64,000 nt of DNA from Ruegeria lacuscaerulensis (GTDB lineage Bacteria; Pseudomonadota; Alphaproteobacteria; Rhodobacterales; Rhodobacteraceae): NCBI RefSeq assembly GCF_013031245.1, contig NZ_WPZL01000003.1, positions 1-64,000 of the forward strand, written 5' to 3'. Below the pieces are notes generated by a model. That model saw only the letters and a list, made by a program, of their open reading frames with translations. It made no database searches and was not told the DNA's origin. Shown piece after piece: positions 7,725 to 16,890 of the stretch. The translations under genes and the position numbers were made by a program. Position 1 is the first letter of the stretch; every line of letters starts with the position of its first letter.

Positions 7725-10334
7725 ATGACCACGCAGGATACAGGTGAAGAACTCTGGGCCGTTCGCTGGGCCGAAAAGGTCACGGGATTTCTTGAAAAAC
7801 CCTGGGTCAGGATAGCGATACCGATTCTGGTCACACTCATTGCGCTGGTTGTGCTGCATGAGCTGTCCTCGCATGTAAAGTGGTCCGACGTTCAGACCGA
7901 TGTCGCCAATACGTCCTGGAAACTGCTGTTTTACGCCCTGTGCTTCACGGCTTTGAGCTTTCTGTCCTTGTCACTCTATGACGTTCTTGCAGTGCAAAGC
8001 GTGGCTGACGGAGAGGTTCCGTTGCCTGTTGCTGGCATGGCCGGGGCCTGCGGTTACGCTGTGTCGAATTGCCTTGGGTTCTCTTATATTACGGGGACTG
8101 CGATCCGATACCGGATCTATGCGTCACTTGGGTTGGATCTGGGCCGGGTCGCCGGTGTCATCGCTACGTCGTGGATTGCATTCTGGTCGGGGTTTGTGCT
8201 GCTGCTGGGCATTTTGCTGACCCTGCATCCGGATGGGGTGTCCAACCTTCTGCCAATCAGTGACACAACGGAAACCATCATTGGCCTCTGTCTGCTTGCC
8301 GCGGTGATAACCCTTTTTCTGTGGCTTGCGAAAGGTGGCCGAAGGCTGGCTTATGGCGGGCTTGGATTCAATCTGCCCGGCGGAAAACTGGCGGGGTTGC
8401 TGACGCTGGCCGCAGTCGGCGACCTGTTCGGGGCGTCCATGACGCTTTATGTGCTGATGCCGGATGACCTTGGGGTCGGTTATCCATTCTTCTTTACGAT
8501 TTACATTGGCGCCATTGCCGTCGGCATTCTCAGCCACGCGCCGGGCGGGATTGGCGCGTTCGAGGCCGCGCTGATCGCGGGGCTGGGCGCTTCGGGCCGA
8601 TCGGATGTGATCGCGGCGCTGTTGCTTTACAGGCTGGTTTACACCTTTTTGCCGTTCTCCATCGCCAGCTTGTCCATTGCCATTGCTTCGGCCCTGACAC
8701 ACCGGCACCACATCAGCGGTGCGGCCACATGGGTTTACCGCGTCATTCGCCCGATTGTTCCGATGGTCGCGGCGGGTGTCGCGGCAGTTGCCGGGGTTGT
8801 TCTGCTGGTGTCAGGAGCCTTGCCGTCAAGCAGCCAGAACCTCGGCGTCCTGCGCAATTTCCTGCCCCTGTCTTTCGTCGAAGCCTCACACCTGGCCGGC
8901 AGCGCTGTAGGAGTATTGCTGATCCTGATATCACGCGGGTTGTTCCGTAAACTTTACCGCGCCTGGGTCGTGGCCATGCTGTTGATGGTAGCCGGATTTG
9001 TAGCTTCGCTGACAAAAGGTCTGGATACGCATGAGGCAATCACCATGCTTGGTACCATCGCCTTGCTGGCCACCTTTCGGAGCGCGTTTTATCGCGTCAG
9101 CGGCGCATCGATTTTCCGCCTGAACATCCCGTGGCTGGTGAGTGTCATTGCGTTGCTCGCCGTTATCTTCTGGATTGGCCTTTTTGCCTATTCCCATGTC
9201 GAGTATCAGAACTCCTTGTGGTGGGAGTTCGCATGGAATGGCAACGCCTCACGATTTTTGCGCTCAAGCCTGGTGGTGGCGGTTATTCTTGGTGTGGTTG
9301 CCGTGAACTCATTGTTCGGGCGCGAAATTCCGCCGCCGGTGCGGACAGAGATCCCCGAGGTTGTTGAACGTCTGGCGCTGGAAAGCGAGGACACTGAAGC
9401 TCAGATATCGCTGACCGGTGACAAGCAATTCCTGATCTCACCGGACGAAACTGCGTTTCTGGCCTATGCCGACACTGGCAACGCTCTGATCACCAAGGGT
9501 GAGCCGGTGGGAGACGAAACTGCCGGTAAACAGTTGATCTGGCAATTGCGCGAAATGGCGGATCGGGAGGGCAAACTTTGCGCGTTTTACAGCGTTTCCA
9601 CCAAATACCTGCCGACCTTTCTGGATCTGGGTCTGTCCATCCTGAAAATCGGTGAGGTGGCGCGCGTACCGCTGAACGATTTTTCGCTGGACGGAAAATC
9701 CCGCAAGCGGTTTAGGCAGGCAAAGAACCGGGCCGAGCGGGAAGGCTATGTGTTCGAGATTATACCCAAAGATCAACTGGCCTCTGTTTTGCCGGAACTG
9801 CGTAAGATCTCTGATGACTGGCTTGAGCAAAAAGCAGGCGAGGAAAAGGGCTTTGCCCTTGGCGGGTTCGACGATGATTACCTGTCATATTTCGACCATG
9901 CCGTGCTGAGGAATGGCGACACGTGTGAGATCGTTGCCTTTGCCAATCTGTTTCAGGGCGGTCATAAATCCGAGCTGTCGCTGGACCTGATGCGCTATGA
10001 ACCCGACAGTCCAAGCTTCGTCATGGATGCGTTGTTTGCCGAGATGATGTCATGGGGGGCAGAGCAGGGGTTTCATTGGTTCTCGCTTGGCGCTGCACCG
10101 TTTTCGGGGATCGAGAACCGGCAACTGGCCTCGATCTGGAACCGTATCGGCGGGTTCGTCTATGAACATGGCGAACAGTTCTATCACTTTGAAGGGCTGC
10201 GGTCTTTCAAGCAGAAGTTCGATCCGGAATGGAGCCCGAACTACCTGGCCAGTCCTGGTGGGCTGGCGGCTCCGCGTATTCTGTACGAGGTGAACATCCT
10301 GATTTCTGGTGGGCTGCGTGGGCTGACGAAGTAA
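7725..10334 (+). CDS. mprF: Phosphatidylglycerol lysyltransferase/flippase MprF
   Basis: 869-aa bifunctional membrane protein. The N-terminal half (about 35-540) has roughly 14 hydrophobic segments of the UPF0104/flippase type (NCLGFSYITGTAIRYRIYA, LSHAPGGIGAFEAALI). The C-terminal cytosolic DUF2156 domain (about 565-865) carries KQFLISPDETAFLAY, SRKRFRQAKNRAEREGY and FHWFSLGAAPFSGI. It transfers lysine (or alanine) from charged tRNA to phosphatidylglycerol and flips the product, lowering envelope negative charge and cationic-peptide sensitivity. Full length, and apparently monocistronic. It converges with the outer-membrane factor gene only 3 bp away, with no terminator between them. Confidence 0.92.
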   Translation: MTTQDTGEELWAVRWAEKVTGFLEKPWVRIAIPILVTLIALVVLHELSSHVKWSDVQTDVANTSWKLLFYALCFTALSFLSLSLYDVLAVQSVADGEVPLPVAGMAGACGYAVSNCLGFSYITGTAIRYRIYASLGLDLGRVAGVIATSWIAFWSGFVLLLGILLTLHPDGVSNLLPISDTTETIIGLCLLAAVITLFLWLAKGGRRLAYGGLGFNLPGGKLAGLLTLAAVGDLFGASMTLYVLMPDDLGVGYPFFFTIYIGAIAVGILSHAPGGIGAFEAALIAGLGASGRSDVIAALLLYRLVYTFLPFSIASLSIAIASALTHRHHISGAATWVYRVIRPIVPMVAAGVAAVAGVVLLVSGALPSSSQNLGVLRNFLPLSFVEASHLAGSAVGVLLILISRGLFRKLYRAWVVAMLLMVAGFVASLTKGLDTHEAITMLGTIALLATFRSAFYRVSGASIFRLNIPWLVSVIALLAVIFWIGLFAYSHVEYQNSLWWEFAWNGNASRFLRSSLVVAVILGVVAVNSLFGREIPPPVRTEIPEVVERLALESEDTEAQISLTGDKQFLISPDETAFLAYADTGNALITKGEPVGDETAGKQLIWQLREMADREGKLCAFYSVSTKYLPTFLDLGLSILKIGEVARVPLNDFSLDGKSRKRFRQAKNRAEREGYVFEIIPKDQLASVLPELRKISDDWLEQKAGEEKGFALGGFDDDYLSYFDHAVLRNGDTCEIVAFANLFQGGHKSELSLDLMRYEPDSPSFVMDALFAEMMSWGAEQGFHWFSLGAAPFSGIENRQLASIWNRIGGFVYEHGEQFYHFEGLRSFKQKFDPEWSPNYLASPGGLAAPRILYEVNILISGGLRGLTK

Positions 10335-10337
10335 GAT

Positions 10338-11900
10338 TCAGTTCAGGCTGGCGCGTGTTGGGGTTTTCTCAAGAAGATCGCCCCAATCGGTGCGGTATGC
10401 CATCTCGGCCAACACAGTTTCGGGTAGGAATTCCTGGTTTTGCCGGATTTGCCAGCCGCCGCCCAAGCCCTTGTAGACCGCGACCAGATTGCTTGAAACC
10501 TGTTGCCGCGCCTCGATCAAATTGGCCTGAGATCTCAGTAGCGCCGTTTGCGTGTTCAGGATACGGGAATAACTGGCGATCCCATCGCGGTACTGACTGA
10601 CGGCAATGTCAGCAGCTTTGCGCGACGCGGCGACGCTGTTTTCATAGAAACCGACCTGTTTGCGTGACTGCGCATAGGCGACCATGGCGCTTTCAACCTC
10701 GGAATAGGCGGTCAAAACGGTATTCTGGTAATTGGCAATCAACGACTGATAAGCCGCATCCTGCGCGCGCACGTTGTTCTTGATCCGGCCGTAATTCAGC
10801 ACGTTCCAGACGACACCGGCATTTGCCAACCCGGTAGAACTGGACGACGAGAACAAGTCCCGGCCTCCCGACGCCTGAAGTCCGACCGCGCCGGACAGGA
10901 TGAACTGCGGATACAGATCCGCCAGCGCGATACCGACCTGAGCGGACTGCGTGGCCGCTGCCAGTTCAGCTGCACGCACGTCCGGGCGGCGACGCAGCAG
11001 CTCGGCCGGAACGCCGACAGCCACGTTGGAGCGCGCGGTTGGGATGCGCCCCGAATTGCCCAGAAGGCTGGTCATGCGCGATGGCGTCTGGCCAAGCAAA
11101 ACGGCCAGCGCATTCTTGGCCTGTTGAATGTCGCTTTCAATCTCGGGCACCAGCGCTTTGGTATTGTTGAGCAGGGCGGTGGATTCCTGCACGTCAAGTT
11201 CGGTTGTCACGCCGTTATTGAAGCGCAATTCGGTCAGGTCTGCGGATTCCTGTTGCAGCCGAATATTTTCACGCGCAACTGCCAGCGACTCCTGCAACGC
11301 TCGGATGTTTACATAGAGCGCTGCCACGTCGCCGGTCAGCGTGACCAGCGCGTCGTCATAATTGGCAACTTGCAGTGCCAGGTTGGACCGGGCGGCCTGA
11401 ACGCCGCGGCGCTGCTGGCCCCAGACGTCCAGCTCCCATTGTGCGTCAAAGCCGACCTGTGAGGTTGAGAACTCCGTATCCAGCGGGATGATGCGACGAA
11501 TATCCGAAACCGGACCCAAATTGTCGCTGACCTGACGTCGTTCGATGGAACCGCCGATGGCCTGCGATTGCGGGTAAAGCTCTCCGAAAGCGATACCCAG
11601 TTGTGCGCGGGCCTGCAGAACGCGCGCACCAGCCACCTGCAGGTCCAGATTCTGGGCATAGGCTTCGGCGATCAGCTTGTTCAGGGTCGGGTCGTTGAAC
11701 GTCTCCCACCACTTCACGACCGGGGCACTGCGCGAGGTTAAGCCGCTTTGTCCGGCGCTGGGGCTGTTCACCTCGATCCATTGTTTCACGACCGGAGAGT
11801 TCGGGCGCACGAAATCCGGACCAACCGGCGCGCAGCCCACCAGCAGGGCTACGCAGAGGGCGGTGCCTATCAGTCTGCGTTGTAGTTTGGCCCGGGTCAT
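10338..11900 (-). CDS. Outer-membrane efflux factor, NodT/TolC lipoprotein family
   Basis: 520-aa channel subunit. The lipoprotein signal ends in LLVGC (lipobox; Cys about residue 23), followed by APVGPDFVRP, the standard NodT start. Two OEP repeats follow with long coiled-coil helices, and GVPAELLRRRPDVRAAE is the signature between them. It should form the outer-membrane exit duct for the HlyD-type adaptor encoded 11 bp upstream. It is the last gene of a five-gene reverse operon that contains no inner-membrane pump. Confidence 0.92.
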   Translation of the reverse strand: MTRAKLQRRLIGTALCVALLVGCAPVGPDFVRPNSPVVKQWIEVNSPSAGQSGLTSRSAPVVKWWETFNDPTLNKLIAEAYAQNLDLQVAGARVLQARAQLGIAFGELYPQSQAIGGSIERRQVSDNLGPVSDIRRIIPLDTEFSTSQVGFDAQWELDVWGQQRRGVQAARSNLALQVANYDDALVTLTGDVAALYVNIRALQESLAVARENIRLQQESADLTELRFNNGVTTELDVQESTALLNNTKALVPEIESDIQQAKNALAVLLGQTPSRMTSLLGNSGRIPTARSNVAVGVPAELLRRRPDVRAAELAAATQSAQVGIALADLYPQFILSGAVGLQASGGRDLFSSSSSTGLANAGVVWNVLNYGRIKNNVRAQDAAYQSLIANYQNTVLTAYSEVESAMVAYAQSRKQVGFYENSVAASRKAADIAVSQYRDGIASYSRILNTQTALLRSQANLIEARQQVSSNLVAVYKGLGGGWQIRQNQEFLPETVLAEMAYRTDWGDLLEKTPTRASLN

Positions 11901-11911
11901 GTCACGTGTCC

Positions 11912-13057
11912 TCAGATATCCAGTGGTCGGATGAAGTTGGCGAAAGAGTACAGTCGTATGTTGATACGCCGTAGGAACTCAAAGCTTTTTCCTTGCCCGG
12001 TATAGATCGCCACAGCCGCGTGGCCACCTGCGGGGAAGGTGTGCTTATCAGGGATGTCGACCGAGATCTGCACCGCGATGCGGCCCGGCAGTTTCGGCAG
12101 CTCAAAGCCAGGCAGGCGGCCTGAAGGCAGGTATTGGCCCTGTCTGGTCGCCCACCAGATCGCCTCGACCTTACCGGTCAGAATCTCGCCGGGGTAAAGG
12201 TCCAGGGCGACCTCAACCTCCTGACCGGGCTCAACGAATTTCAGGTTCTGCTGACGGTAGGTGGCCAGAATGTACGGGTTATCTTTGGTCACAAAACTGG
12301 CGATCGCGCCCAACCTGATATCACCGACAACCAGGCCGGGACGGGCCTGTTGTGAGACGATCATGCCGTCTTCGGGCGCATAGATCGTGGTGTTGTTAAG
12401 GAAATACTGGGCCTTTTCCAACTGCGCCTGCGCCTGAAGGATGCCCGTGTTCACCCCGTCGATCTGAGAATCCAGCGCCAGCTGCGCTTTTTCCAGATTG
12501 GCCTCGGCCTCCTTCACCTGCGCCTGATCTTCGGTGACCTGTTCATTCCAGCGATCCAGCTCGTCCTGACGCGCACCACCGGCAGGCACCAGATTTTCAT
12601 AGCGCGCTTGCTGTGTCAGGGCATAAGCCAGCTGCGCGTTGGCCCGTTCGATTGCCTCGGCCGCGGCAATCACGTCTTGCTCGAGTATTTTGGCGTTCTG
12701 CTCGGCGGCAACCAGTTGTGCCGTGGCCTCTTCGACCTCAAGCGCGAACACCGTGTCGTCAAAGCGATAGAGGGGATCGCCCTTTTTGACGTCGGTATTG
12801 GGCTCGACCAGCACCTCCGTCAGGATCGTCGGTTCGGTCAGCCGCGGTACGATCTGGATGGTCGAACGGACAACATGGCTGTCGATTGAATAGGGTTGAA
12901 AGAACCGCAGCGCGACCAGAAAGACCAGCAGCAGATGCGCACCCACCCAAAAGGTAACGATCCCCCAGGTGATACTGAATTTCAGCCACTTCGCTTTGAA
13001 GAAAATGAACCAGACGAAAATGATGTAGAACAGCGTAATGCCGAGGGCGACGAACAT
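11912..13057 (-). CDS. HlyD/EmrA-type periplasmic adaptor (YiaV-like)
   Basis: 381-aa membrane-fusion protein. Two hydrophobic segments at the N-terminus (about 3-20 and 30-52) anchor it. The biotinyl-lipoyl-like half (EVLVEPNTDVKKGDPLYRFDD), a long coiled coil (about 105-215) and the beta-barrel (APEDGMIVSQQARPGLVV) follow. It lies 21 bp downstream of a DUF3302 gene, the same pairing as E. coli yiaW-yiaV, and just upstream of a NodT-type channel. Its inner-membrane partner is unknown. Confidence 0.9.
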   Translation of the reverse strand: MFVALGITLFYIIFVWFIFFKAKWLKFSITWGIVTFWVGAHLLLVFLVALRFFQPYSIDSHVVRSTIQIVPRLTEPTILTEVLVEPNTDVKKGDPLYRFDDTVFALEVEEATAQLVAAEQNAKILEQDVIAAAEAIERANAQLAYALTQQARYENLVPAGGARQDELDRWNEQVTEDQAQVKEAEANLEKAQLALDSQIDGVNTGILQAQAQLEKAQYFLNNTTIYAPEDGMIVSQQARPGLVVGDIRLGAIASFVTKDNPYILATYRQQNLKFVEPGQEVEVALDLYPGEILTGKVEAIWWATRQGQYLPSGRLPGFELPKLPGRIAVQISVDIPDKHTFPAGGHAAVAIYTGQGKSFEFLRRINIRLYSFANFIRPLDI

Positions 13058-13078
13058 ATTATGTAGTTTCCTTTGGCC

Positions 13079-13441
13079 TTAGCTTTTCTGCGTCTCGTCG
13101 GGATCCATAGGGTCGCGGTATTCCTCGTTCAAAGTGCCGCCCAACCGTTTGATTTCCTTGCGTACTGCGTCCCGTTCTTCATCGGGCATGCGGCGGATAT
13201 CAACCACTGTTCCATCATGGAACGCCCAAATGAAGGCATGGACCCATGGAACAATGGCCAAAAAACCCATCCATCCCATAATCTTTATTGCTTCGGCATG
13301 AGGGTGATTGCGTTTGATAGCGATGCGCCCCGGCAATCCCATGACGAACAGGAACAATCCCATTACCGCGGCCAGCAACAAGATCAGTGCGACGAATGTC
13401 AGATAGTCATAGTAGCCGAGTGGCTGCCCCAATAACCCCAT
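13079..13441 (-). CDS. DUF3302 inner-membrane protein (YiaW-like)
   Basis: 120-aa protein with two membrane helices (about 11-36 and 48-66) followed by a charged, probably cytoplasmic tail of about 50 residues. Key segments are GYYDYLTFVALILLLA, LPGRIAIKRNHPHAEAIKIM and GWMGFLAIVPWVHAFIWAF. I chose ATG 13441 rather than a start further upstream at 13501 because AAGGAGG lies 7 bp before it and the conserved family region begins there. Its function is unknown. Constant linkage to a HlyD adaptor suggests an accessory or small pump-like subunit of that export system. Confidence 0.85.
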   Translation of the reverse strand: MGLLGQPLGYYDYLTFVALILLLAAVMGLFLFVMGLPGRIAIKRNHPHAEAIKIMGWMGFLAIVPWVHAFIWAFHDGTVVDIRRMPDEERDAVRKEIKRLGGTLNEEYRDPMDPDETQKS

Positions 13442-13475
13442 GCTCGTGCCTCCTTTTGGGAAGGTTGCCCCATCC

Positions 13476-14045
13476 TCAGCCGTTGTCACCCAGTTCGTCA
13501 ATCAATTTGTAGCTGGTGGGCGGGTCGGCGCAAATGCCAGGGCCGCATTCCAGCAAAGTTGAAACAGCGTTTATAGCCGCCAGGCCCAACATGATGAAGA
13601 AGGCGGATTTGGCCAGAATACTGCCGCCAAAGCGGGGTTTGGCCTCGGTTTCGCCGGCGTATTGCCGGTCAAATAGCAGCATGAACGCCGTGCCAAGCAA
13701 GATCAGAAAAAAGCAGATCGCGGCCCAGGTGTAGTAGTGCAGGCCCAAAACAGGTGAGCCATAGTGGCCCGTGCCCGGGACGATATGTAGAAGAATTTGC
13801 CGGACGGCAACGCTGCCGCCGAAAAGCGCAGCGATCAGCATTATCGCATAGTGCTGGGGGCGGGGGCCATAAAGCAGGTTCAGGCCCAGACCAACACCCA
13901 CGGCAACAAAGCCAACCCTTTGCAGCAGGCACAAAGGGCAGGGTAGTTCAAAGAGTTTCAGTTGATAGATTAGGGCCAGCAACAGAACAAGGCTGACGGC
14001 CAGCATTCCAAACGCGTTCAGAGTTCGTGACAATTCTGGTGTCAT
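13476..14045 (-). CDS. dsbB: DsbB-like disulfide bond formation protein, atypical cysteine layout
   Basis: 189-aa quinone-linked thiol oxidase of the DsbB family, with five apparent membrane helices (about 12-30, 42-60, 66-88, 105-125, 146-164). The first redox pair, CPLC (36-39), is in its usual place after helix 1. The normal second pair in the loop between helices 3 and 4 is absent. Instead a CGPGIC pair (167, 172) sits in a C-terminal tail after the fifth helix, predicted to be periplasmic. No dsbA lies nearby. It sits inside the DUF5993-DsbB-DUF3302-HlyD-OMF operon. Confidence 0.88.
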   Translation of the reverse strand: MTPELSRTLNAFGMLAVSLVLLLALIYQLKLFELPCPLCLLQRVGFVAVGVGLGLNLLYGPRPQHYAIMLIAALFGGSVAVRQILLHIVPGTGHYGSPVLGLHYYTWAAICFFLILLGTAFMLLFDRQYAGETEAKPRFGGSILAKSAFFIMLGLAAINAVSTLLECGPGICADPPTSYKLIDELGDNG

Positions 14046-14054
14046 CCCGGCCCC

Positions 14055-14210
14055 CTACAACTGGATCGAAAGTTGGCTGGTTGCGTGGAACTTCAGCCAG
14101 TACACACTCAACGCCAGAGTGAAAAAGAACAGCACGTTGGCCGCGGTAGTTTTTCTGTAGTAGTTCAGCCCCATAGTGGCTGTAAGCAACGCAAATAAAA
14201 GCGCTATCAT
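14055..14210 (-). CDS. DUF5993-like 51-aa membrane protein
   Basis: A short gene starting at ATG 14210, behind GGGAGGGGAGG and ending 9 bp before dsbB. It encodes about 51 residues with two hydrophobic helices (about 2-13 and 25-38) around a Tyr-Tyr-Arg-Lys turn, and a C-terminal FHATSQLSIQL. This small two-helix pattern with an HATxxLxI tail is the DUF5993 family as I remember it, repeatedly found beside DsbB. Its function is unknown; a DsbB partner or stabiliser is the natural guess. It has no cysteines. Confidence 0.75.
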   Translation of the reverse strand: MIALLFALLTATMGLNYYRKTTAANVLFFFTLALSVYWLKFHATSQLSIQL

Positions 14211-14325
14211 GGCCCGGTCCTCCCCTCCCGTGCAACGATTGCAATATAAGAGGATAGTGTCAGGCGGCTAAACGTCTGGCAAGAATTTGATTGAGAAACT
14301 CTCGTTTAATGCGAATTGCTTACGG

Positions 14326-15087
14326 TTAATCACACAATGTAACCTGAGTTGTCCACTCGGCACATTTCCGTGTCAGGTCCTTGGGAAGTGAGTGATCGGT
14401 GTAGAACGTATCCACTTCCGACAACGAGGCAATGCGCGCCGGAGCGGTGCGTTGGAATTTGGACTGATCGGCCACAAGGCAGGTTCGGCGGGCTTGCGCG
14501 ATGATTGTCTGGCTGACCCGCACCTCCTGAAAGTCGAAGTCCAGCAGGTCGCCTTCTGCGTCCAAAGCAGAACATCCGATAATCGCGTAGTCGAATTTGA
14601 ACTGCTCGATTGTCGAGATGGTCAGGTTGCCGATCAATCCCCCGTCCGCGCGGCGCAGAACGCCGCCGGCCACAACGATCTGACAATCGGGGTTTTCGAC
14701 AAGTATATTGGCGACGTTCATATTATTGGTCACCACCATCAGGTCTTTGTGGCCCAACAACTGACGTGCGACGGCTTCGGTCGAGGTGCCGATGCTCATG
14801 AAGACTGATGCCCCGTCAGGAACGCCCTGCGCACATTTCTGAGCGATGCAAGCTTTTGCCTCGGCATTCAGGGCGCGCCGATCCTCATACCCGATATTGG
14901 ATACACCGGATCGCAGCACCGCACCGCCATGTACGCGGTCCAGCTTACCCGAGTCCGCCAGTTCCGAGAGGTCGCGGCGAATGGTCTGAACGGTAACATC
15001 AAATCGCACGGCGAGATCGTCGACCATTACACGGCCTTCCTGTCTGGCGATATTCAGAATGTCTGACTGGCGGAAGGAAAGGGACAT
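14326..15087 (-). CDS. glpR: DeoR/GlpR family repressor
   Basis: 253-aa DeoR-type regulator. The winged helix spans residues 1-57, with recognition segment VTVQTIRRDLSELADSGKLDRVHGGAVL. The DeoR C-terminal sugar-phosphate isomerase-like sensor domain (about 75-235) includes FMSIGTSTEAVARQL and VTNNMNVANIL. It is divergent from glpD, with 183 bp between the two starts and several TTTCG/CGAAA half-sites in between, which supports its identity as the glycerol-3-phosphate repressor. Effector identity is inferred from the neighbour. Confidence 0.88.
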   Translation of the reverse strand: MSLSFRQSDILNIARQEGRVMVDDLAVRFDVTVQTIRRDLSELADSGKLDRVHGGAVLRSGVSNIGYEDRRALNAEAKACIAQKCAQGVPDGASVFMSIGTSTEAVARQLLGHKDLMVVTNNMNVANILVENPDCQIVVAGGVLRRADGGLIGNLTISTIEQFKFDYAIIGCSALDAEGDLLDFDFQEVRVSQTIIAQARRTCLVADQSKFQRTAPARIASLSEVDTFYTDHSLPKDLTRKCAEWTTQVTLCD

Positions 15088-15108
15088 TTTTGCTCCTGTA
15101 TGGGTATA

Positions 15109-15232
15109 TTCGTTTTTGTTCTAATTTCGTGGATTTGCAACAGGTAGTCTAAGTTTCTTGGCTATTTCTTTTTATTTGGCACCTTTCGTGATCGCTAAAA
15201 TCGAAAAAAAACGAAAATCAACGTTGACGAAA
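15109..15232. promoter_or_regulatory. Candidate GlpR operator array between glpR and glpD
   Basis: TTCG-type half-sites at 15109-15112, 15125-15129 and 15184-15188 face CGAAA half-sites at 15202-15206, 15212-15216 and 15228-15232, in an AT-rich setting. This TTCG...CGAA symmetry is the core of known GlpR operators. The array covers the likely promoters of both genes, consistent with autoregulation and glpD repression. Confidence 0.5.
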
Positions 15233-15270
15233 CGAGCGTCCATAAGGTTAATGAACTTGCGTTTTCCACA

Positions 15271-16875
15271 ATGGGGAATCATCCGGATATGGAACGGCAG
15301 AACGACCAGGTCACCGACCTCTTCATCATAGGCGGTGGGATCAACGGCTGCGGCATTGCACGTGATGCCGCAGGGCGGGGCCTGTCGGTCACATTGGCGG
15401 AGATGAATGATCTCGCCTCGGCGACCTCATCGGCTTCGACCAAGCTGTTTCATGGCGGGTTGCGATATCTGGAGTTTTTTGAGTTCCGCCTTGTGCGCGA
15501 AGCTCTGATCGAACGGGAAACACTGCTGCGGGCGATGCCGCATATCAGCTGGCCGATGCGGTTTGTACTGCCATATCACGCGGACATGCGGTTTGATTCC
15601 GAAACACCTACATCGCGTCTGCTGAGCACATTCATGCCATGGATGCGAGGGCGGCGACCGGCGTGGCTGATAAGGCTTGGCCTGTTCATGTATGACCACC
15701 TCGGTGGCCGTAAAATTCTGCCGGGCACTACCTCTTTGAACCTGAAAACGTCGCCCGAAGGGGTGCCCCTGCGAGATAAGTTCGAAACGGCCTATGAATA
15801 TTCCGACTGCTGGATCGAAGACTCTCGGCTCGTTGTTCTGAATGCGCGCGATGCCGAGGCACGCGGGGCCAGAATCTTAGTCCGGACCGAAGTTCTGTCA
15901 GCCGAGCGTGTCGGTGACTTGTGGCATGTGACGATCCGGAACAGGGACAGCAATGAGAGCCGAGTGGTTCAGGCTAAAATGCTGATCAACGCGGGTGGTC
16001 CGTGGGTTGGCGATATCATCCAATCAAAGATCCGGGTGAATTCCCGGGAAGGTGTCCGGCTGGTGCGGGGCAGCCATATCGTTACACACAAACTCTTTGA
16101 CCACGATAAATGCTATTTCTTTCAGGGTGAGGATGGGCGGATCATCTTCGCCATTCCATACGAGCGTGACTATACGCTGATCGGCACGACAGATCAGGAT
16201 CATGTGAATCCCGACGAACCTCCGGTGTGTACAGAAGCCGAGCAGGATTACCTCTGCGCCTTTGCAACGAAGTATTTCAAGAACCCGGTTACACGTGACG
16301 ATATAGTCTGGACCTATTCTGGCGTTCGCCCCCTATACGACGACGGGGCCACCAGTGCGACCTCTGCGACGCGGGATTATACGCTGAAGGTGGATACGCA
16401 AGGCGGTGCGCCGGTGTTGAATGTCTTTGGAGGCAAGATCACGACCTATCGGCGGCTGGCAGAAAGCGCATTGGAAAAAGTGGCCGAGCATTTCCCTGAT
16501 CTTCCCGGACCATGGACTGCGGGCGTCGCGCTGCCGGGCGGCGATTTTCCCGTCGATGGCGTGCAGAATCTTGTGGCTGGGTTGGAGGCCGATTTTGCTT
16601 TTCTGGACCGCGCCTGGGCCGAACGCCTGGTGCGCGCGTATGGCACCGAGGCTCGCTCTATTCTGGGTGATGCGAAAAATGTTGAGGATTTGGGGGAAGC
16701 CTTTGGCGCATCTCTGACTGCACGAGAGCTCGTCTGGCTCATCGACAAGGAATACGCACGCACAGCCGAGGATGTCGTCTGGCGAAGGAACAAGTTGGGT
16801 CTGAGGCTGAGTGCCGATCAAGTCGAGCATATTCAGGATTGGATGGATCAGCATTACGCGCAGGCAGCCGCCTGA
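15271..16875 (+). CDS. glpD: Aerobic glycerol-3-phosphate dehydrogenase
   Basis: 534-aa FAD enzyme oxidising glycerol-3-phosphate to dihydroxyacetone phosphate at the inner face of the cytoplasmic membrane, feeding electrons to quinone. The N-terminal FAD motif is FIIGGGINGCGIARDAAGRG, followed by SATSSASTKLFHGGLRYLE, the GlpD signature. LVRGSHIV, FAIPYERDYTLIGTTD and GGKITTYRRLAE are also typical. ATG 15271 and ATG 15289 are both possible starts and neither has a convincing ribosome site. It is divergent from glpR. No glpK or glpF is in the window, so glycerol uptake must be encoded elsewhere. Confidence 0.95.
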   Translation: MGNHPDMERQNDQVTDLFIIGGGINGCGIARDAAGRGLSVTLAEMNDLASATSSASTKLFHGGLRYLEFFEFRLVREALIERETLLRAMPHISWPMRFVLPYHADMRFDSETPTSRLLSTFMPWMRGRRPAWLIRLGLFMYDHLGGRKILPGTTSLNLKTSPEGVPLRDKFETAYEYSDCWIEDSRLVVLNARDAEARGARILVRTEVLSAERVGDLWHVTIRNRDSNESRVVQAKMLINAGGPWVGDIIQSKIRVNSREGVRLVRGSHIVTHKLFDHDKCYFFQGEDGRIIFAIPYERDYTLIGTTDQDHVNPDEPPVCTEAEQDYLCAFATKYFKNPVTRDDIVWTYSGVRPLYDDGATSATSATRDYTLKVDTQGGAPVLNVFGGKITTYRRLAESALEKVAEHFPDLPGPWTAGVALPGGDFPVDGVQNLVAGLEADFAFLDRAWAERLVRAYGTEARSILGDAKNVEDLGEAFGASLTARELVWLIDKEYARTAEDVVWRRNKLGLRLSADQVEHIQDWMDQHYAQAAA

Positions 16876-16890
16876 GCGACCGCTAACAAA

